Positions 10,087 through 20,062 are shown, counted from the first letter of the stretch. The stretch is 64,000 nt of DNA from Halalkalibacter wakoensis JCM 9140 (GCF_000513095.1 NZ_BAUT01000004.1:1-64000); one strand, 5' to 3'. The notes: a model not told the origin generated them from the letters alone. Translations and numbers: made by a program.

Positions 10087-10617
10087 ATGGACGAGAAAAG
10101 AAAAGAAATCATTGTTAACGAAATTAAAAATTGGAAAGAAACGAAACTGCTACCTGCACATTATTGTGATTTTTTGCTAACTCTCTATACAGAGGGACAA
10201 CAAGACGATAAAGAGACAAAACAATCTTTTGTACTTAGATGGTATCCATTTGTTCCATTTATCGTGATACACTTGTTATTTCTGTTAACGATTGTTGTCA
10301 TTTATTTTACCGATTTTTCAAATGTAATGCAAATAGCAATAGCGGTTCCTTTTGTGCTGGCAATTATCTTAATTGGGAGTAAATCGGCTCATACACTCCT
10401 TTCCTCCTATTATTTCATGATTGCAGCCGTTCTTTTTTATTTGGTTACAGTCCAGTGGGGAAGTGGGTTGGGTCTTAATCCAACTAAAATGGTATTTATC
10501 ATAACACTAATTCATTGTGTGAGCTGGGTAGTTGTTGGTTGGCGCTATTCGCTTCGTATTTTTCAATTAGCTGGTATAGTTGGATTGACATGTGCACTAT
10601 TTCTCTATTTTCAATAA
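10087..10617 (+). CDS. Uncharacterised membrane protein
   Basis: I do not recognise a named family. The 176-residue product has a charged N-terminal 50 residues (MDEKRKEIIVNEIKNWKETK) and then about five hydrophobic segments (roughly 51-73, 80-97, 103-122, 134-149, 156-175), so it is an integral membrane protein. GCAGGAGGAG lies just before the ATG. It stands alone between the sigA terminator and cccA. No catalytic motif is visible. Confidence 0.75.
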   Translation: MDEKRKEIIVNEIKNWKETKLLPAHYCDFLLTLYTEGQQDDKETKQSFVLRWYPFVPFIVIHLLFLLTIVVIYFTDFSNVMQIAIAVPFVLAIILIGSKSAHTLLSSYYFMIAAVLFYLVTVQWGSGLGLNPTKMVFIITLIHCVSWVVVGWRYSLRIFQLAGIVGLTCALFLYFQ

Positions 10618-10760
10618 AAGAGTGACAAAAATAGCAAAACTCAAAAGATCCCTTTTCTTTATAGACAATATCAAGTAGAATGAGAAGGGAATCTTTAAAA
10701 GCGTCTACATACTTGTTTGACGATAGTGTGATCCGATAATAGTAAAAGGAGGATATGGTT

Positions 10761-11138
10761 ATGAGAGGAAGACCGCTTATGCCGTTTGCAATCACAGCAA
10801 TCGTTGGGATCTTGCTAATGGTAGCACTTTCATTAGTTGGCTTAGATCAGCGAGCGCAAATGAACGCTGATGATACAGAAGAGGCTGAAGAAGTAACAGA
10901 GTTTGAAGATCCTGTTACAGCTGGTCAAGAACTTGCACAGCAATCATGTATTGGTTGTCACGGTGGTGACCTAGGTGGAGCATCTGGTCCAGCCATTAAT
11001 GCCCTTGATGGAAAATACTCAGTAGAAGAAATTGCTGATATTATTACAAGTGGTTATGGAAGCATGCCGGCTATCACGAACTTAAACGCTGTGGAAGCTG
11101 ATGCCATTGCTCAATATTTATTAGCTGAATCTGAATAA
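10761..11138 (+). CDS. cccA: Membrane-anchored cytochrome c-550
   Basis: A small electron carrier on the outer face of the membrane, feeding terminal oxidases. One N-terminal membrane anchor (about residues 7-28) is followed by an acidic linker (DDTEEAEEVTEFED) and a class I cytochrome c domain with heme site CIGCH at 63-67 and the axial methionine M102 in GSMP. AAAGGAGG at 10745-10752 is two bases from ATG 10755 but eight from ATG 10761, so the latter is chosen. The acidic linker fits proteins of alkaliphiles, where surface domains tend to be acidic. A long hairpin terminator follows. Confidence 0.93.
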   Translation: MRGRPLMPFAITAIVGILLMVALSLVGLDQRAQMNADDTEEAEEVTEFEDPVTAGQELAQQSCIGCHGGDLGGASGPAINALDGKYSVEEIADIITSGYGSMPAITNLNAVEADAIAQYLLAESE

Positions 11139-11148
11139 ACTTGTAAAG

Positions 11149-11257
11149 AGGTTGTCTCATAAGGATCTAAACTCCTCAAATGTCTACAGTACATGCTGTA
11201 TCGCTATGTATTGGGTTATTTGGGCCTAGAAACTTACTTTTGAGACAACCTTTTTTT
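11149..11257 (+). terminator. Terminator of cccA
   Basis: AGGTTGTCTCA (11149-11159) and TGAGACAACCT (11241-11251) are perfect arms followed by TTTTTTT. The roughly 80-base loop is unusually long. Confidence 0.7.
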
Positions 11258-11334
11258 CTTTGAAGGTTATAAACATGGATAGATAGGGATTTCATTGGTA
11301 AAATAGGACTAAAACATACATAATAGGTGATGGA

Positions 11335-12045
11335 ATGAATGAAAGACAGTTATCAGAACGCTTAATCCGAGTGGCAAAATATGTTCCAAAAGGAGCAAGT
11401 ATGGCTGATATAGGTTCAGATCATGCATATTTACCGTGCTATTTATGCTTACAAGATCAAGAACTCACAGCTATTGCTGGAGAGGTGAACGAAGGCCCCT
11501 TTCAATCAGCCAAAAAGCAAGTTGAGAAGTCAGGTTTAACGAAAAAGATTGAAGTGAGAAAAGGAAACGGCCTTGAAGTGATTACTCAAGGAGAAGTGGA
11601 TACAATTACGGTGGCTGGAATGGGAGGGGCTCTTATTACGACCATTCTGGAGGAAGGAAAAGAAAAATTAAAGGGTGTAGAAACATTGGTCCTACAGCCT
11701 AATGTTTCGGCGAATGTGATTCGTCTTTGGCTGTTAGAAAATGGATGGAAGTTGGTTGCTGAAGAAATTCTTGAAGAAGACGAGAAAATTTATGAGATCC
11801 TTGTAGCAAACCGTGGCGAAGATGCATCGCTGTATGCGACGAATAAGGATCAGAAACTGTTACTTGGCCCCTTCTTAGTAAAAGAACTACATCCTGCTTT
11901 TAAGAAGAAATGGCAATTTGAGGTTATGAATTGGAAACGGATTGTTGCCCAATTTGAGAAGGCGAGTACGAATGAACAAGTGGAAGGGAAGCGTCAAGAG
12001 CTCTTAAAAAACATTTCGATGGTAGAGGAGGTTTTAAATTCATGA
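11335..12045 (+). CDS. trmK: tRNA (adenine22-N1)-methyltransferase TrmK
   Basis: A Rossmann-fold SAM-dependent enzyme that methylates N1 of A22 in tRNAs with a long variable arm. The SAM site [11 protein letters not shown] is near residue 25, and VAGMGG is in the middle of the methyltransferase fold. A C-terminal helical domain ends the 236-residue chain. AATAGGTGATGG precedes the ATG. The stop overlaps the yqfO start by four bases (ATGA), the same trmK-yqfO pairing as in B. subtilis (yqfN-yqfO). Confidence 0.93.
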   Translation: MNERQLSERLIRVAKYVPKGASMADIGSDHAYLPCYLCLQDQELTAIAGEVNEGPFQSAKKQVEKSGLTKKIEVRKGNGLEVITQGEVDTITVAGMGGALITTILEEGKEKLKGVETLVLQPNVSANVIRLWLLENGWKLVAEEILEEDEKIYEILVANRGEDASLYATNKDQKLLLGPFLVKELHPAFKKKWQFEVMNWKRIVAQFEKASTNEQVEGKRQELLKNISMVEEVLNS

Positions 12046-13163
12046 GTCACTACATAAATGGTCAAGCTCTCATTCAACAATTTGAATCGTGGTCTCCTAA
12101 ATCATTAGCGGTTGAAGGAGACAAAAATGGGCTAATGGTTGGGACGTTAAATAAAGAAATTAAGAAAGTGATGATTGCGTTAGACGTACTAGAAAACGTC
12201 ATGAATGAAGCAATTGACAAAGAGGTAGATTTAATAGTTGCCCACCATCCCCTTTTATTCAGACCATTAAAAAAAATTGATCTCGATACAGCCCACGGAA
12301 GAATTGTAGCAAAAGCAATTAAACATGATATTACAATATATGCTGCCCATACAAACCTTGATATTGCTAAGGGTGGAGTCAATGACATGATGGCAGAAGC
12401 ACTTGGGCTTACGGAAACCGAAGTGCTTTCACCAACTATGACAACAGCCTTGAAAAAGATTGTCATCTTTGTCCCAGAAACACATGTTGAAAACGTTCGG
12501 AATGCGATTGGAAATGCTGGTGGTGGACATATTGGAAACTACAGTCATTGTACGTTTAATAGCAAAGGACAGGGTACGTTCCGACCAGAAGAAGGAACAA
12601 ATCCTTTTATAGGAGAGCAAGGAACGTTGGAATTTGTAGATGAGGTAAAAATTGAAACGATTGTTCCTGCATCTCTACAAAATAAAGTGATAAAAGCGAT
12701 GCTCAAAGCTCATCCTTATGAAGAGCCTGCTTTTGATTTATATCCTTTAGATAATCAAGGAGAAGTACTTGGATTAGGAAGAATAGGGAAGTTACCATCG
12801 GGCATGACACTAGGTGCATTTGCTGAACACGTAAAACAAGCATTTGATGTTCAAGGAGCAAGGGTGGTAGGAGATTTAACAGCGAATGTTCAAAAAGTCG
12901 CAGTGCTTGGTGGGGATGGTAATAAATACATGAAAGATGCTATTTTTAAGGGGGCAGATGTATTTGTTACTGGCGATGTTTATTACCATGTAGCTCATGA
13001 TGCAATGATGGATGGATTAAATATTGTTGATCCAGGTCATAATGTTGAGAAAATTATGAAAAATGGTGTGAAGACGTTTTTTGATGAATTTTTACAGAAG
13101 TCCAAGTATCGTACAGAGGTCATTGTTTCAGAACCTAATACCGATCCATTCCAATTTGTTTAA
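12042..13163 (+). CDS. yqfO: Nif3-like dinuclear metal center protein YqfO
   Basis: A 373-residue Nif3/DUF34 protein. The N- and C-terminal halves form the dinuclear metal site; HHPLLF (about residue 69) and HTNLD carry likely ligands. An inserted PII/CutA-like domain lies in the middle (about residues 140-240), as in the long Bacillus versions. The exact function is not settled. It is translationally coupled to trmK through an ATGA overlap and is followed by a hairpin shared with the convergent ispH. Confidence 0.92.
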   Translation: MSHYINGQALIQQFESWSPKSLAVEGDKNGLMVGTLNKEIKKVMIALDVLENVMNEAIDKEVDLIVAHHPLLFRPLKKIDLDTAHGRIVAKAIKHDITIYAAHTNLDIAKGGVNDMMAEALGLTETEVLSPTMTTALKKIVIFVPETHVENVRNAIGNAGGGHIGNYSHCTFNSKGQGTFRPEEGTNPFIGEQGTLEFVDEVKIETIVPASLQNKVIKAMLKAHPYEEPAFDLYPLDNQGEVLGLGRIGKLPSGMTLGAFAEHVKQAFDVQGARVVGDLTANVQKVAVLGGDGNKYMKDAIFKGADVFVTGDVYYHVAHDAMMDGLNIVDPGHNVEKIMKNGVKTFFDEFLQKSKYRTEVIVSEPNTDPFQFV

Positions 13164-13173
13164 GAACTCAAAG

Positions 13174-13219
13174 AAGGGGTGTCCAGAAGTCTCTATGGCT
13201 TTGGACACCCCTTGTATTA
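13174..13219. terminator. Bidirectional terminator between yqfO and ispH
   Basis: AAGGGGTGTCCA (13174-13185) and TGGACACCCCTT (13202-13213) are perfect arms lying between two convergent genes. Confidence 0.85.
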
Positions 13220-13220
13220 T

Positions 13221-14165
13221 TTAATTTTTTGCTTTTACTTTTGGTAAGATTTTTTGAAGAGATACTTTCTTTTCAGGGTTCCACTCTGTGCTTGCTTTTG
13301 GATCATATTGTTCTAAGAAAGTGATCACTTCTTTTGTGATAGGAGTTGGTGTCGATGCACCTGAAGTAACCCCCACGGTTTCAACGCCTTGTAGCCAATC
13401 TTGTTGCAACTCGGTAATATCACCAATTCGATATGCTTTTGTTCCGGCTATTTGTTCTGAAACTTGCGCAAGGCGATTAGAGTTATTGCTCTTTGGATCT
13501 CCTACTACAATGACAAGGTCGCAGTCTTTTGCTTGTTCAGCGACAGCTTCTTGACGAACTTGAGTAGCTAAACAAATTTCATTATGAACTTCAGCAGTTG
13601 GATAGGCTTCCATTGCTTTTTTCATAATATCACTTACATCCCATTGACTCATGGTTGTTTGATTCGTAATGATAATTTTATCTGTTGATATGTTCAAACT
13701 ATCTACATCGTCAAGCGATTCGACTAGATGAACGGAATTGGGTGCAACCCCGATAGCTCCTTCAGGTTCTGGATGTCCCTTTTTTCCAACATAGATGATT
13801 TCATAGCCATTTGCTACTTGGTCTCGAATTAAATCATGTGTACGAGTTACATCAGGACATGTTGCATCAACCACTGTTAAGCCTTTTTCTTTAGCTAGTT
13901 TACGGACTTCTGGCGATACACCATGTGCAGTGAAGATCACGGTTCCTTTAGTTACCTGTTTTAAAATGTCCAAGCGATTTGGACCATCTAGAGAGATAAT
14001 TCCATCCTCTTCAAACGCATCCGTCACATGTTTGTTGTGAACAATCATTCCTAAAATATAAATCGGTCTTGGCAAGTCTAAGTTTGCAGCAGCTTGTCTT
14101 GCTAATACCATTGCATCAACTACACCGTAACAATAACCTCTTGGAGATATTTTCTTTACATTCAT
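13221..14165 (-). CDS. ispH: 4-hydroxy-3-methylbut-2-enyl diphosphate reductase
   Basis: The last enzyme of the MEP isoprenoid pathway, reducing HMBPP to IPP and DMAPP with a [4Fe-4S] cluster. The cluster ligands are C12 (GYCYG), C103 (DATCPDV) and C198 ([13 protein letters not shown]). H43 and H81, and the TSGASTP segment, form the substrate site. Its length of 314 equals B. subtilis IspH. AGGAGG sits ahead of the ATG on the minus strand. Its pathway partner ispG is also in this window (30,248-31,351), on the same strand but in a separate unit. Confidence 0.96.
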   Translation of the reverse strand: MNVKKISPRGYCYGVVDAMVLARQAAANLDLPRPIYILGMIVHNKHVTDAFEEDGIISLDGPNRLDILKQVTKGTVIFTAHGVSPEVRKLAKEKGLTVVDATCPDVTRTHDLIRDQVANGYEIIYVGKKGHPEPEGAIGVAPNSVHLVESLDDVDSLNISTDKIIITNQTTMSQWDVSDIMKKAMEAYPTAEVHNEICLATQVRQEAVAEQAKDCDLVIVVGDPKSNNSNRLAQVSEQIAGTKAYRIGDITELQQDWLQGVETVGVTSGASTPTPITKEVITFLEQYDPKASTEWNPEKKVSLQKILPKVKAKN

Positions 14166-14239
14166 GAAAGGCCTCCTATTAATAAAAACTCACAAGTAGT
14201 TCGTAGAATTCTTACTTACATTTGAAATGAAAACAGAGC

Positions 14240-14268
14240 AGGCTGTCTCACACGAATCGAGACAGCCT
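14240..14268 (-). terminator. Terminator of the CarD-like gene
   Basis: AGGCTGTCTC (14240-14249) and GAGACAGCCT (14259-14268) are perfect arms about 50 bases beyond the stop of the minus-strand CarD-like gene; only a short T run follows. Confidence 0.55.
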
Positions 14269-14317
14269 TTGCTTTCCTGCTATATAGTATAATGGAGTTT
14301 CCTTCGAGTGACAATGC

Positions 14318-14812
14318 TTATGCTTCTTTTAACTCAATAAGTGCATCATCAATAAATTCGTATGCTTGCTCCTCAGTCATGTCATTTACGAGGACAAGCT
14401 CGCTAGCAATCATTTGTCTAGCTTTCTGTAAGTGGTTACGGTCTTGAATATGGAGGCCGTTTGCCCGTGCCGTTTGCTTTTTAGAAAGAGACGAGATCAG
14501 ATGAGCAGCATCAATAATGCTACCACTCTTAAGAAGGTTCTCGGTCTCACGAGAAAAATGACTTGTAGAAGGCGGAATCTCTGGTCCGTTTTGTAAGGCA
14601 TCTACAAGAGAATCTAACTCTGATTGGTCTATCACTTTACGTAAACCAGAATCATTGATCTTATTTTCTGGAAGCATCAGCTTCACATCAACAAGTGGGA
14701 AGTTAAGAATAAAATAGGAGTGCGTTTCACCTAAAACATCCTTTTCCTCAATATCTTGAATTGTTCCAGCTCCGTGGTATGGATAGACAACGTGGTCACC
14801 AACTTTAAACAT
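14318..14812 (-). CDS. CarD/CdnL-like transcription regulator
   Basis: Proteins of this family bind the beta subunit of RNA polymerase and stabilise open complexes. The N-terminal Tudor-like RNAP-interaction domain opens MFKVGDHVVYPYHGAGTIQ, and a helical C-terminal domain follows (residues about 70-164). GGAGGA directly abuts a first ATG at 14818 and is well spaced for ATG 14812, so the second is chosen (164 residues). It resembles B. subtilis YdeB but is placed here between ispH and yqfQ. A hairpin follows it. Confidence 0.88.
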   Translation of the reverse strand: MFKVGDHVVYPYHGAGTIQDIEEKDVLGETHSYFILNFPLVDVKLMLPENKINDSGLRKVIDQSELDSLVDALQNGPEIPPSTSHFSRETENLLKSGSIIDAAHLISSLSKKQTARANGLHIQDRNHLQKARQMIASELVLVNDMTEEQAYEFIDDALIELKEA

Positions 14813-14952
14813 GGGCATTCCTCCAATCGAGTAGTAACCTTATTGTAACATAAAAAAATATAAAAGTAAATTTTACTATTATAGTGCGATTTCTGTCAAT
14901 AAAAAAATGACATAAATCTATAATTTATACAGGTAGTTTTCTCAACTTCATG

Positions 14953-15579
14953 TTAAATATACAATTTTGGCCCAGGAATTCCCTTAACACTTTTTGGTTT
15001 AAACGAATGAGGTTTATTCGCAGTAACCGTTTTAGCTTTTTTCTCTTCAACTATCGTTTGTGTAGGATCAATTTTAGGTGCTTCCTCTTGCTCGATATTT
15101 GTATCCTCTATCGGAATAGAAGTGTTTTTGGGTTCATCAGGGGTTGTTTCTGTCTCACTTGGTTCTTCTGTTGCCTGGTTCTGATCATTTGAATTATTGC
15201 TCATCATGATTTTCCAAATAGCAGGGGCATTTCGGACAAGTGGGCCATATTGCTGGATCATTGGAACAACTTGATGGGTCAAACCTAACACTTTTTGGGC
15301 GTTTGTCAGCATCGTTGTAAAATTCATTCCACTGCCAGCGGCTGATGAAAGGCCACTCATTAAAGAGTTCCCTGCGGCACCGGCCGTTCCAGCGCTACCT
15401 GAGGCACCTCCTAATCCACCGAGTAATCTTGAAAGCAAGCCCCCGCCTCTCATCGCTTGCCCTCCCACACTACCTAGTGCATTCGCTGCTTGTGGAGCTC
15501 CTGAAGATAGCATATTTGCGGCTTGAGACATCCCTTGCATAGGCATTGAACCAAAAGGGGGACCGAAAAATGGTTGCAT
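14953..15579 (-). CDS. yqfQ: YqfQ/VrrA-like protein
   Basis: A 208-residue protein of the YqfQ family (related to the VrrA protein of B. anthracis), function unknown and probably spore-associated. The N-terminal third is rich in Gly, Ala, Ser and Met (GGLLSRLLGGLGGASG), followed by a conserved segment (MNFTTMLTNAQKVLGLTHQV) and an acidic, low-complexity tail ending GPKLYI, a family signature. The position next to cshB and nfo matches yqfQ-yqfR-yqfS in B. subtilis, although here it is on the opposite strand to cshB. Confidence 0.82.
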   Translation of the reverse strand: MQPFFGPPFGSMPMQGMSQAANMLSSGAPQAANALGSVGGQAMRGGGLLSRLLGGLGGASGSAGTAGAAGNSLMSGLSSAAGSGMNFTTMLTNAQKVLGLTHQVVPMIQQYGPLVRNAPAIWKIMMSNNSNDQNQATEEPSETETTPDEPKNTSIPIEDTNIEQEEAPKIDPTQTIVEEKKAKTVTANKPHSFKPKSVKGIPGPKLYI

Positions 15580-15785
15580 GAGTCAATCTCCTTTCCGAGT
15601 ATCCCAGATAATAAGTGTACGGTCTTGTCATTTGGGGAAATATAATAAGGTTACTAAACTCTTATAACAACTATATGCAAAAGTGCATTTTACGGTGAGA
15701 GCTTTGCAAGTTTGTTACTATAATATGACAAAGTATGATAAAATGAAGCATTGCACAAAAGATCGGAAGGAAGTTGAAGGAAAAA

Positions 15786-17138
15786 ATGAAATCAGAAAAT
15801 TTTAAGCGATTTGACCTTAAGCCATTTTTAATTGAGGCTTTAAGTCACCAAGGGTTTACTTTGCCAACGGAAATTCAAGAGAGATTAATCCCAGCAATTA
15901 AAAATGGACGAGATGTAATTGGACAATCTCAGACAGGAACAGGAAAAACTCTGTCATTTTTACTCCCTATATTGGATAAAATTAATTCAGAAAAAAATGA
16001 GGTTCAAGCCGTCATTACAGCACCGACTCGGGAGTTAGCCGGACAGTTATTTGATGAATTAAAGAAAATTCTTGAGTTTTCTCCAGAAGGAGAGGAAATT
16101 CAGGCCAAATTATTAGTTGGTGGTACCGATCGTGCTCGAGCAATTGAAAGCTTGAAGGTGCAGCCACATATTATTGTTGGAACAGCAGGGCGTATTGGTG
16201 ACTTGATTGATGATCAAGCCCTTCATGTGTATACAGCTACGATGCTTGTTGTAGATGAAGCTGACCAAATGCTTGACATGGGTTTTATTGCCGATGTTGA
16301 TAAAGTTGCATCCAGGATGGCAGAATCACTTCAAATGATGGTGTTCTCAGCAACCATTCCAGAGAAGCTTCAACCTTTTCTCAAGAAATACATGACTGAT
16401 CCAAGACATGTTCAAGTTGAGCCCAAACATGTAACAGCAACTAAGATTGAACATCGAATTGTTCCCTTAAGACATCGAGATAAAATCTCGTTTGTTGTAG
16501 ATATTGCAAAATCAATTAACCCATATTTGGCTATTGTTTTTACAAATACGAAAGAGCAAGCCGATGAAGTGGCTGATGCCATGCTTTCAGCAGGATTAAA
16601 TGTAGAGAGATTGCACGGTGGACTACAACCTAGACAACGTAAGCAGGTTATGAAACAAGTGAAGGAAGTCAAAGTCCAGTACTTAGTAGCGACTGACTTG
16701 GCTGCGCGTGGCATTGATGTGAAAGGTGTCACTCACATTATTAATTTTAACATTCCGAAAGATTTAGATTTCTATATTCATCGTGTCGGTCGAACAGCTC
16801 GTGCTGGACTAGATGGTGTCGCTTTTACCATTTATGAAGATCATGATCAACAAGCTATAGAAAAGCTATTAAAACGTGGGGTGCCATTTACGTATTACGA
16901 CTTTAAACAAGGTAATTGGGTTCAACTTGATCGGGCGCCACTTGGGGTACCTGGGAAGAAGAAAGTGAATCGCACAGCAGTTGAGACTACTTCAAAAACA
17001 AAGCCGAAAGAACAAAAAAGAACAGGTGGTAAGGCTGTTGCGAGAGCAAAAAGTGTAAAGCCGGGCTACAAGAAAAAAGCAAGGTTTAAAAAAGCAAAAG
17101 AAGATCAAAGACAAAGACGTATTAATAAGAAAAAGTAA
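15786..17138 (+). CDS. cshB: DEAD-box RNA helicase CshB
   Basis: An ATP-dependent RNA helicase involved in ribosome assembly and cold adaptation. Motifs in order: Q motif with PTEIQ, motif I QTGTGKT, Ia PTRELAG, II DEAD, III SAT, and VI HRVGRTARAG. A lysine-rich basic tail (residues about 395-450) probably binds RNA. GAAGG lies five bases ahead of ATG 15786, which gives the family N-terminus; an in-frame TTG at 15774 is less well placed. nfo begins 15 bases after the stop, so the two probably form an operon. Confidence 0.95.
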   Translation: MKSENFKRFDLKPFLIEALSHQGFTLPTEIQERLIPAIKNGRDVIGQSQTGTGKTLSFLLPILDKINSEKNEVQAVITAPTRELAGQLFDELKKILEFSPEGEEIQAKLLVGGTDRARAIESLKVQPHIIVGTAGRIGDLIDDQALHVYTATMLVVDEADQMLDMGFIADVDKVASRMAESLQMMVFSATIPEKLQPFLKKYMTDPRHVQVEPKHVTATKIEHRIVPLRHRDKISFVVDIAKSINPYLAIVFTNTKEQADEVADAMLSAGLNVERLHGGLQPRQRKQVMKQVKEVKVQYLVATDLAARGIDVKGVTHIINFNIPKDLDFYIHRVGRTARAGLDGVAFTIYEDHDQQAIEKLLKRGVPFTYYDFKQGNWVQLDRAPLGVPGKKKVNRTAVETTSKTKPKEQKRTGGKAVARAKSVKPGYKKKARFKKAKEDQRQRRINKKK

Positions 17139-17153
17139 GGTAGGAGAGAGATA

Positions 17154-18047
17154 ATGACGGTTAAACTAGGCTCACATGTCTCAATGAGCGGAAAAAAGAT
17201 GTTGTTAGGAGCAAGTGAAGAGGCTGCTTCTTATGGTTCAAATACATTTATGATTTATACAGGGGCACCACAAAATACGAGACGAAAAGCAATTGAGGAA
17301 TTGAATATTGATGAAGGTTTGGCTCATATGAAAGAGAGTGGGATGACGGACATTGTCGTTCATGCCCCATATATTATTAATATAGCAAATACAACGAAAC
17401 CAGAAACCTTTGAATTAGGAGTTCGGTTTTTACGTTCGGAGATAGAGCGTACAGAAGCCCTAGGTTCAAAACAAATTGTGTTACATCCTGGTGCGCATGT
17501 TGGGGCTGGAACAGAAGCAGGTATTCAAAAAATTATTGAAGGTCTTAACGAAGTATTTGAAGATAAGCGCGATGTGCAAATTGCTCTGGAAACGATGGCG
17601 GGTAAAGGTTCTGAGTGTGGACGAACATTTGAGGAGCTAGCAGCAATCATAGATGGTGTTACGCATAATGAAAGGTTATCCGTTTGCTTTGATACTTGTC
17701 ATACACATGATGCTGGTTACGATATTGTCAATGATTTTGACGGGGTTCTAGATACATTTGATCGAATCATTGGAATTGACCGCCTCAAAGTTTTGCATAT
17801 TAACGATAGTAAAAATGAACGCGGAGCAGCTAAAGACCGCCATGAAAATATTGGATTCGGACATATCGGATTTAAAGCCCTACATTACATCATTCATCAC
17901 CCACAATTAGCAGAAATACCTAAAATTCTAGAAACACCTTTTGTGGGGGAAGATAAAAAAAATAAAAAGCCACCATATAAGTTCGAAATTGATATGCTAC
18001 TCTCCGGACAGTTTGATGAGGGTGTAAGACAAAAAATGATGATGTAA
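17154..18047 (+). CDS. nfo: Endonuclease IV (AP endonuclease)
   Basis: Cleaves DNA at abasic sites in base excision repair, using three zinc ions. The 297-residue length equals B. subtilis Nfo. Visible motifs: GSHVSMSG at the N-terminus, [35 protein letters not shown] and LHINDSKN, which contain the zinc ligands. AGGAGAGAG precedes the ATG. It lies downstream of cshB as in B. subtilis and ends at a strong terminator. Confidence 0.96.
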   Translation: MTVKLGSHVSMSGKKMLLGASEEAASYGSNTFMIYTGAPQNTRRKAIEELNIDEGLAHMKESGMTDIVVHAPYIINIANTTKPETFELGVRFLRSEIERTEALGSKQIVLHPGAHVGAGTEAGIQKIIEGLNEVFEDKRDVQIALETMAGKGSECGRTFEELAAIIDGVTHNERLSVCFDTCHTHDAGYDIVNDFDGVLDTFDRIIGIDRLKVLHINDSKNERGAAKDRHENIGFGHIGFKALHYIIHHPQLAEIPKILETPFVGEDKKNKKPPYKFEIDMLLSGQFDEGVRQKMMM

Positions 18048-18060
18048 TTTTTGTTATAAA

Positions 18061-18107
18061 AGAGAGTGTGACAAAGGATGAAATCCTTGTGTCACACTCT
18101 CTTTTTC
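18061..18107. terminator. Terminator between nfo and yqfT
   Basis: AGAGAGTGTGACA (18061-18073) and TGTCACACTCTCT (18090-18102) are perfect arms followed by TTTT, located between convergent genes. The run of A before it allows use on the other strand too. Confidence 0.88.
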
Positions 18108-18152
18108 GTTTAAGGTATGTGTCAGTGTCCAATGGATATGTGCCTTGCCCTC

Positions 18153-18416
18153 TTATAAATACTGACTAAATTGTTGTAAGAGTTGTTGAATCACGGAAGA
18201 TACATATGGGTCTACTTCTGTTTGAAGGCGGTGAATCATTCTTTCTACCTGTGCCTGATTAGCAACATCAATTTGCTCTGAACGGATAATAGCGATAACT
18301 TTTTCGGCTTGTTGTTGATTAAGATCAATGTTGTATTGACTCGCAAGACCTAATAACTCCTGTGGTGTTAGGGAATTGATTTTGTTGTTAACAAGCTGTT
18401 GCATAATTGCGTTCAT
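18153..18416 (-). CDS. yqfT: DUF2624 protein YqfT
   Basis: A small 87-residue protein of unknown function found in Bacilli. It starts MNAIMQQLVNNKINSLTPQE, matching the family; a longer frame from 18452 is open, but AAAGAGGTGC is well spaced for ATG 18416. The chain is helical and Gln-rich, with no membrane segment. It is convergent with nfo, as expected from the yqfS-yqfT order in B. subtilis. Confidence 0.82.
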   Translation of the reverse strand: MNAIMQQLVNNKINSLTPQELLGLASQYNIDLNQQQAEKVIAIIRSEQIDVANQAQVERMIHRLQTEVDPYVSSVIQQLLQQFSQYL

Positions 18417-18604
18417 AATAAGCACCTCTTTCATTAAGTAACATAATGACATCTTATGATTTTACTTAAGAAAATGTGCAGAAAAAAAGGAAATCTTGGT
18501 AGAGTTATCGAATTAAGGAATTTAAGATGTGAAACAACTAACAGTTTTTTAGAGTATGAGTAAATAGATGTCAATAATTGCTACAAGAAGAGGGGGTGGG
18601 GCGT

Positions 18605-19732
18605 ATGAATAATAAGCACCTAGAAGAGCAGTTAGCCCCGTATAGAAATAACACAATTACACCAAATTCTTCGATAACAGGACAAGAAATGCCATTGTAC
18701 TCAGCAACAATGACGGAGGAAAAAATGATTGAACAACACTTTCTGATTGAGGAGTTAGGCATTCCGTTTTTACAAGTTAATCCAAATTTACATATACTCA
18801 AGTGGAATCAAGCTTTTTTAGAATTAATGAATATGTATGAGTCCGATTTGAACATTTTTCAATTACATGAACTAAGTATGGAGCATCCTATCTTATTATT
18901 CAGTACTGACCTGGTAAAGGAAGCTCAAAGAACGAATAGGAAGCAAGTGGATGACTACGAAGAAGATGATCAAGTATATCGAATTAGAGTGATCCCTTTT
19001 GAAAGAGATGGAATGACTTATATTTTATTTGAAGATCGCTCACTTCAAAGACAATTTGAAAACCTCCTAACTTTCCATCATCAAATGGAAGCTGTTTCTC
19101 ATATTGCAGCCGGAGTTGCGCATGAATTACGTAACCCTTTGTCAGTAATACGCGGCTTCTTACAATTGGCGCAATTAACTAATGATCACCAAAAATATTA
19201 TGATACAATCATGTCTGAAATGAATCGAATGAATGGAATTCTTGAAGACTTTTTATCAGTTTCTAGGAAAAAAATGGAGAGAAGGTGGCAATCTCCTTCG
19301 CATATTATGAATTCATTGGTTGAAATCATGAAAGCTGAATGCCTTCTTCACGATGTTGAATTTCAATTAAATTTAACTGAAACAAATCAACAAGTATATG
19401 TAAATGAATCAATGGTCAAACAAGTTATGCTGAACCTCCTACGTAATTCTGTTGAAGCGTTCGGTGAATCAAATTCAAATCGTCATTTGAACATTACGAC
19501 TACAATAGAGGCAGAAAATTATATTATTGAAGTTAAGGATAACGGAAAGGGAATGCCTGATTCCGTCCTAAAGCAGTTAGGAAAACCCTTTTTTACTACT
19601 AAAGAAAGAGGAACTGGCATTGGAATTCCACTATGTAAAAAAATTATTGAAGACCATGGAGGTAGTTTTCGTGTAAATAGTGCCTATAGCATTGGAACAA
19701 CAGTCATTGTTTCATTGCCTTTAGGTAGATGA
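18605..19732 (+). CDS. Sporulation-type sensor histidine kinase
   Basis: A soluble two-component kinase of about 375 residues. A PAS-like sensor domain occupies about residues 45-145 (IPFLQVNPNLHILKWNQAF), followed by a HisKA domain with the phosphorylated histidine H173 in VAHELRNPLSVI, and a HATPase domain with NLLRNSVEAF (N box), DNGKGMP (G1) and GTGIGIPL (G2). No transmembrane segment and no adjacent response regulator are seen, which fits the orphan Kin kinases that feed the Spo0F phosphorelay. The exact Kin paralogue cannot be assigned. GAGGGGGTGGGG precedes ATG 18605. Confidence 0.85.
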   Translation: MNNKHLEEQLAPYRNNTITPNSSITGQEMPLYSATMTEEKMIEQHFLIEELGIPFLQVNPNLHILKWNQAFLELMNMYESDLNIFQLHELSMEHPILLFSTDLVKEAQRTNRKQVDDYEEDDQVYRIRVIPFERDGMTYILFEDRSLQRQFENLLTFHHQMEAVSHIAAGVAHELRNPLSVIRGFLQLAQLTNDHQKYYDTIMSEMNRMNGILEDFLSVSRKKMERRWQSPSHIMNSLVEIMKAECLLHDVEFQLNLTETNQQVYVNESMVKQVMLNLLRNSVEAFGESNSNRHLNITTTIEAENYIIEVKDNGKGMPDSVLKQLGKPFFTTKERGTGIGIPLCKKIIEDHGGSFRVNSAYSIGTTVIVSLPLGR

Positions 19733-19734
19733 GG

Positions 19735-19772
19735 AAAAGATCTGTAACCTTAAATAGGTACAGGTCTTTTTG
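19735..19772 (+). terminator. Terminator of the kinase gene
   Basis: AAAAGATCTGTA (19735-19746) pairs with TACAGGTCTTTT (19759-19770) with one wobble or mismatch, followed by T. It starts within three bases of the stop. Confidence 0.7.
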
Positions 19773-19800
19773 TAATTTCGCACAGATTAATTGCTATACA

Positions 19801-19829
19801 TTTACAATGTTGTTAATTCAGATTATAAT
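19801..19829 (+). promoter_or_regulatory. Sigma-A promoter of the Mn transporter operon
   Basis: TTTACA (19801-19806), a 17-base spacer and a perfect TATAAT (19824-19829). The transporter start codon is 234 bases downstream, so the leader is long; no gene is seen in 19,860-20,060. Confidence 0.7.
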
Positions 19830-19834
19830 AAGAG

Positions 19835-19856
19835 AAAGTTTACTTAGGGAAACTTT
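19835..19856 (+). promoter_or_regulatory. MntR-like operator at the transcription start
   Basis: Seven-base inverted arms AAAGTTT and AAACTTT are separated by ACTTAGGG. The right half TTAGGGAAACTT closely resembles MntR boxes of B. subtilis as I recall them. It overlaps the expected start site of the promoter just upstream, so manganese-MntR would block transcription. The assignment is inference from position and sequence. Confidence 0.55.
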
Positions 19857-20009
19857 TCTGCCCTGTCCTAATTTTGCACCTTTTTTCATTTTGACCATAA
19901 GATGTTCTGAATATTTATTTAGGTTAGTTAATGACGAATGAAAGGTTGCCCTTTTGTTCTCTCTTTTAGCTTGGCTAAGTATATGTATAGGGAGTTTTTT
20001 CTCGAAAAA

Positions 20010-20025
20010 GTTGCGTTATGGCAAC
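20010..20025 (+). promoter_or_regulatory. Second MntR-like inverted repeat
   Basis: GTTGC and GCAAC arms around GTTATG. It fits a TTGC-TTA-GGCAA type MntR half-site pair and lies 37 bases before the ATPase start. It could be a second operator or coincidence. Confidence 0.35.
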
Positions 20026-20062
20026 ATATATAATTATTGTTGATTGATTGGAGGAAAAGCTG

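Noticed and set aside
19857-20047. Remnant of a solute-binding protein gene ahead of mntB
   Set aside because: No lipobox, ribosome site or coding pattern could be seen in any frame.
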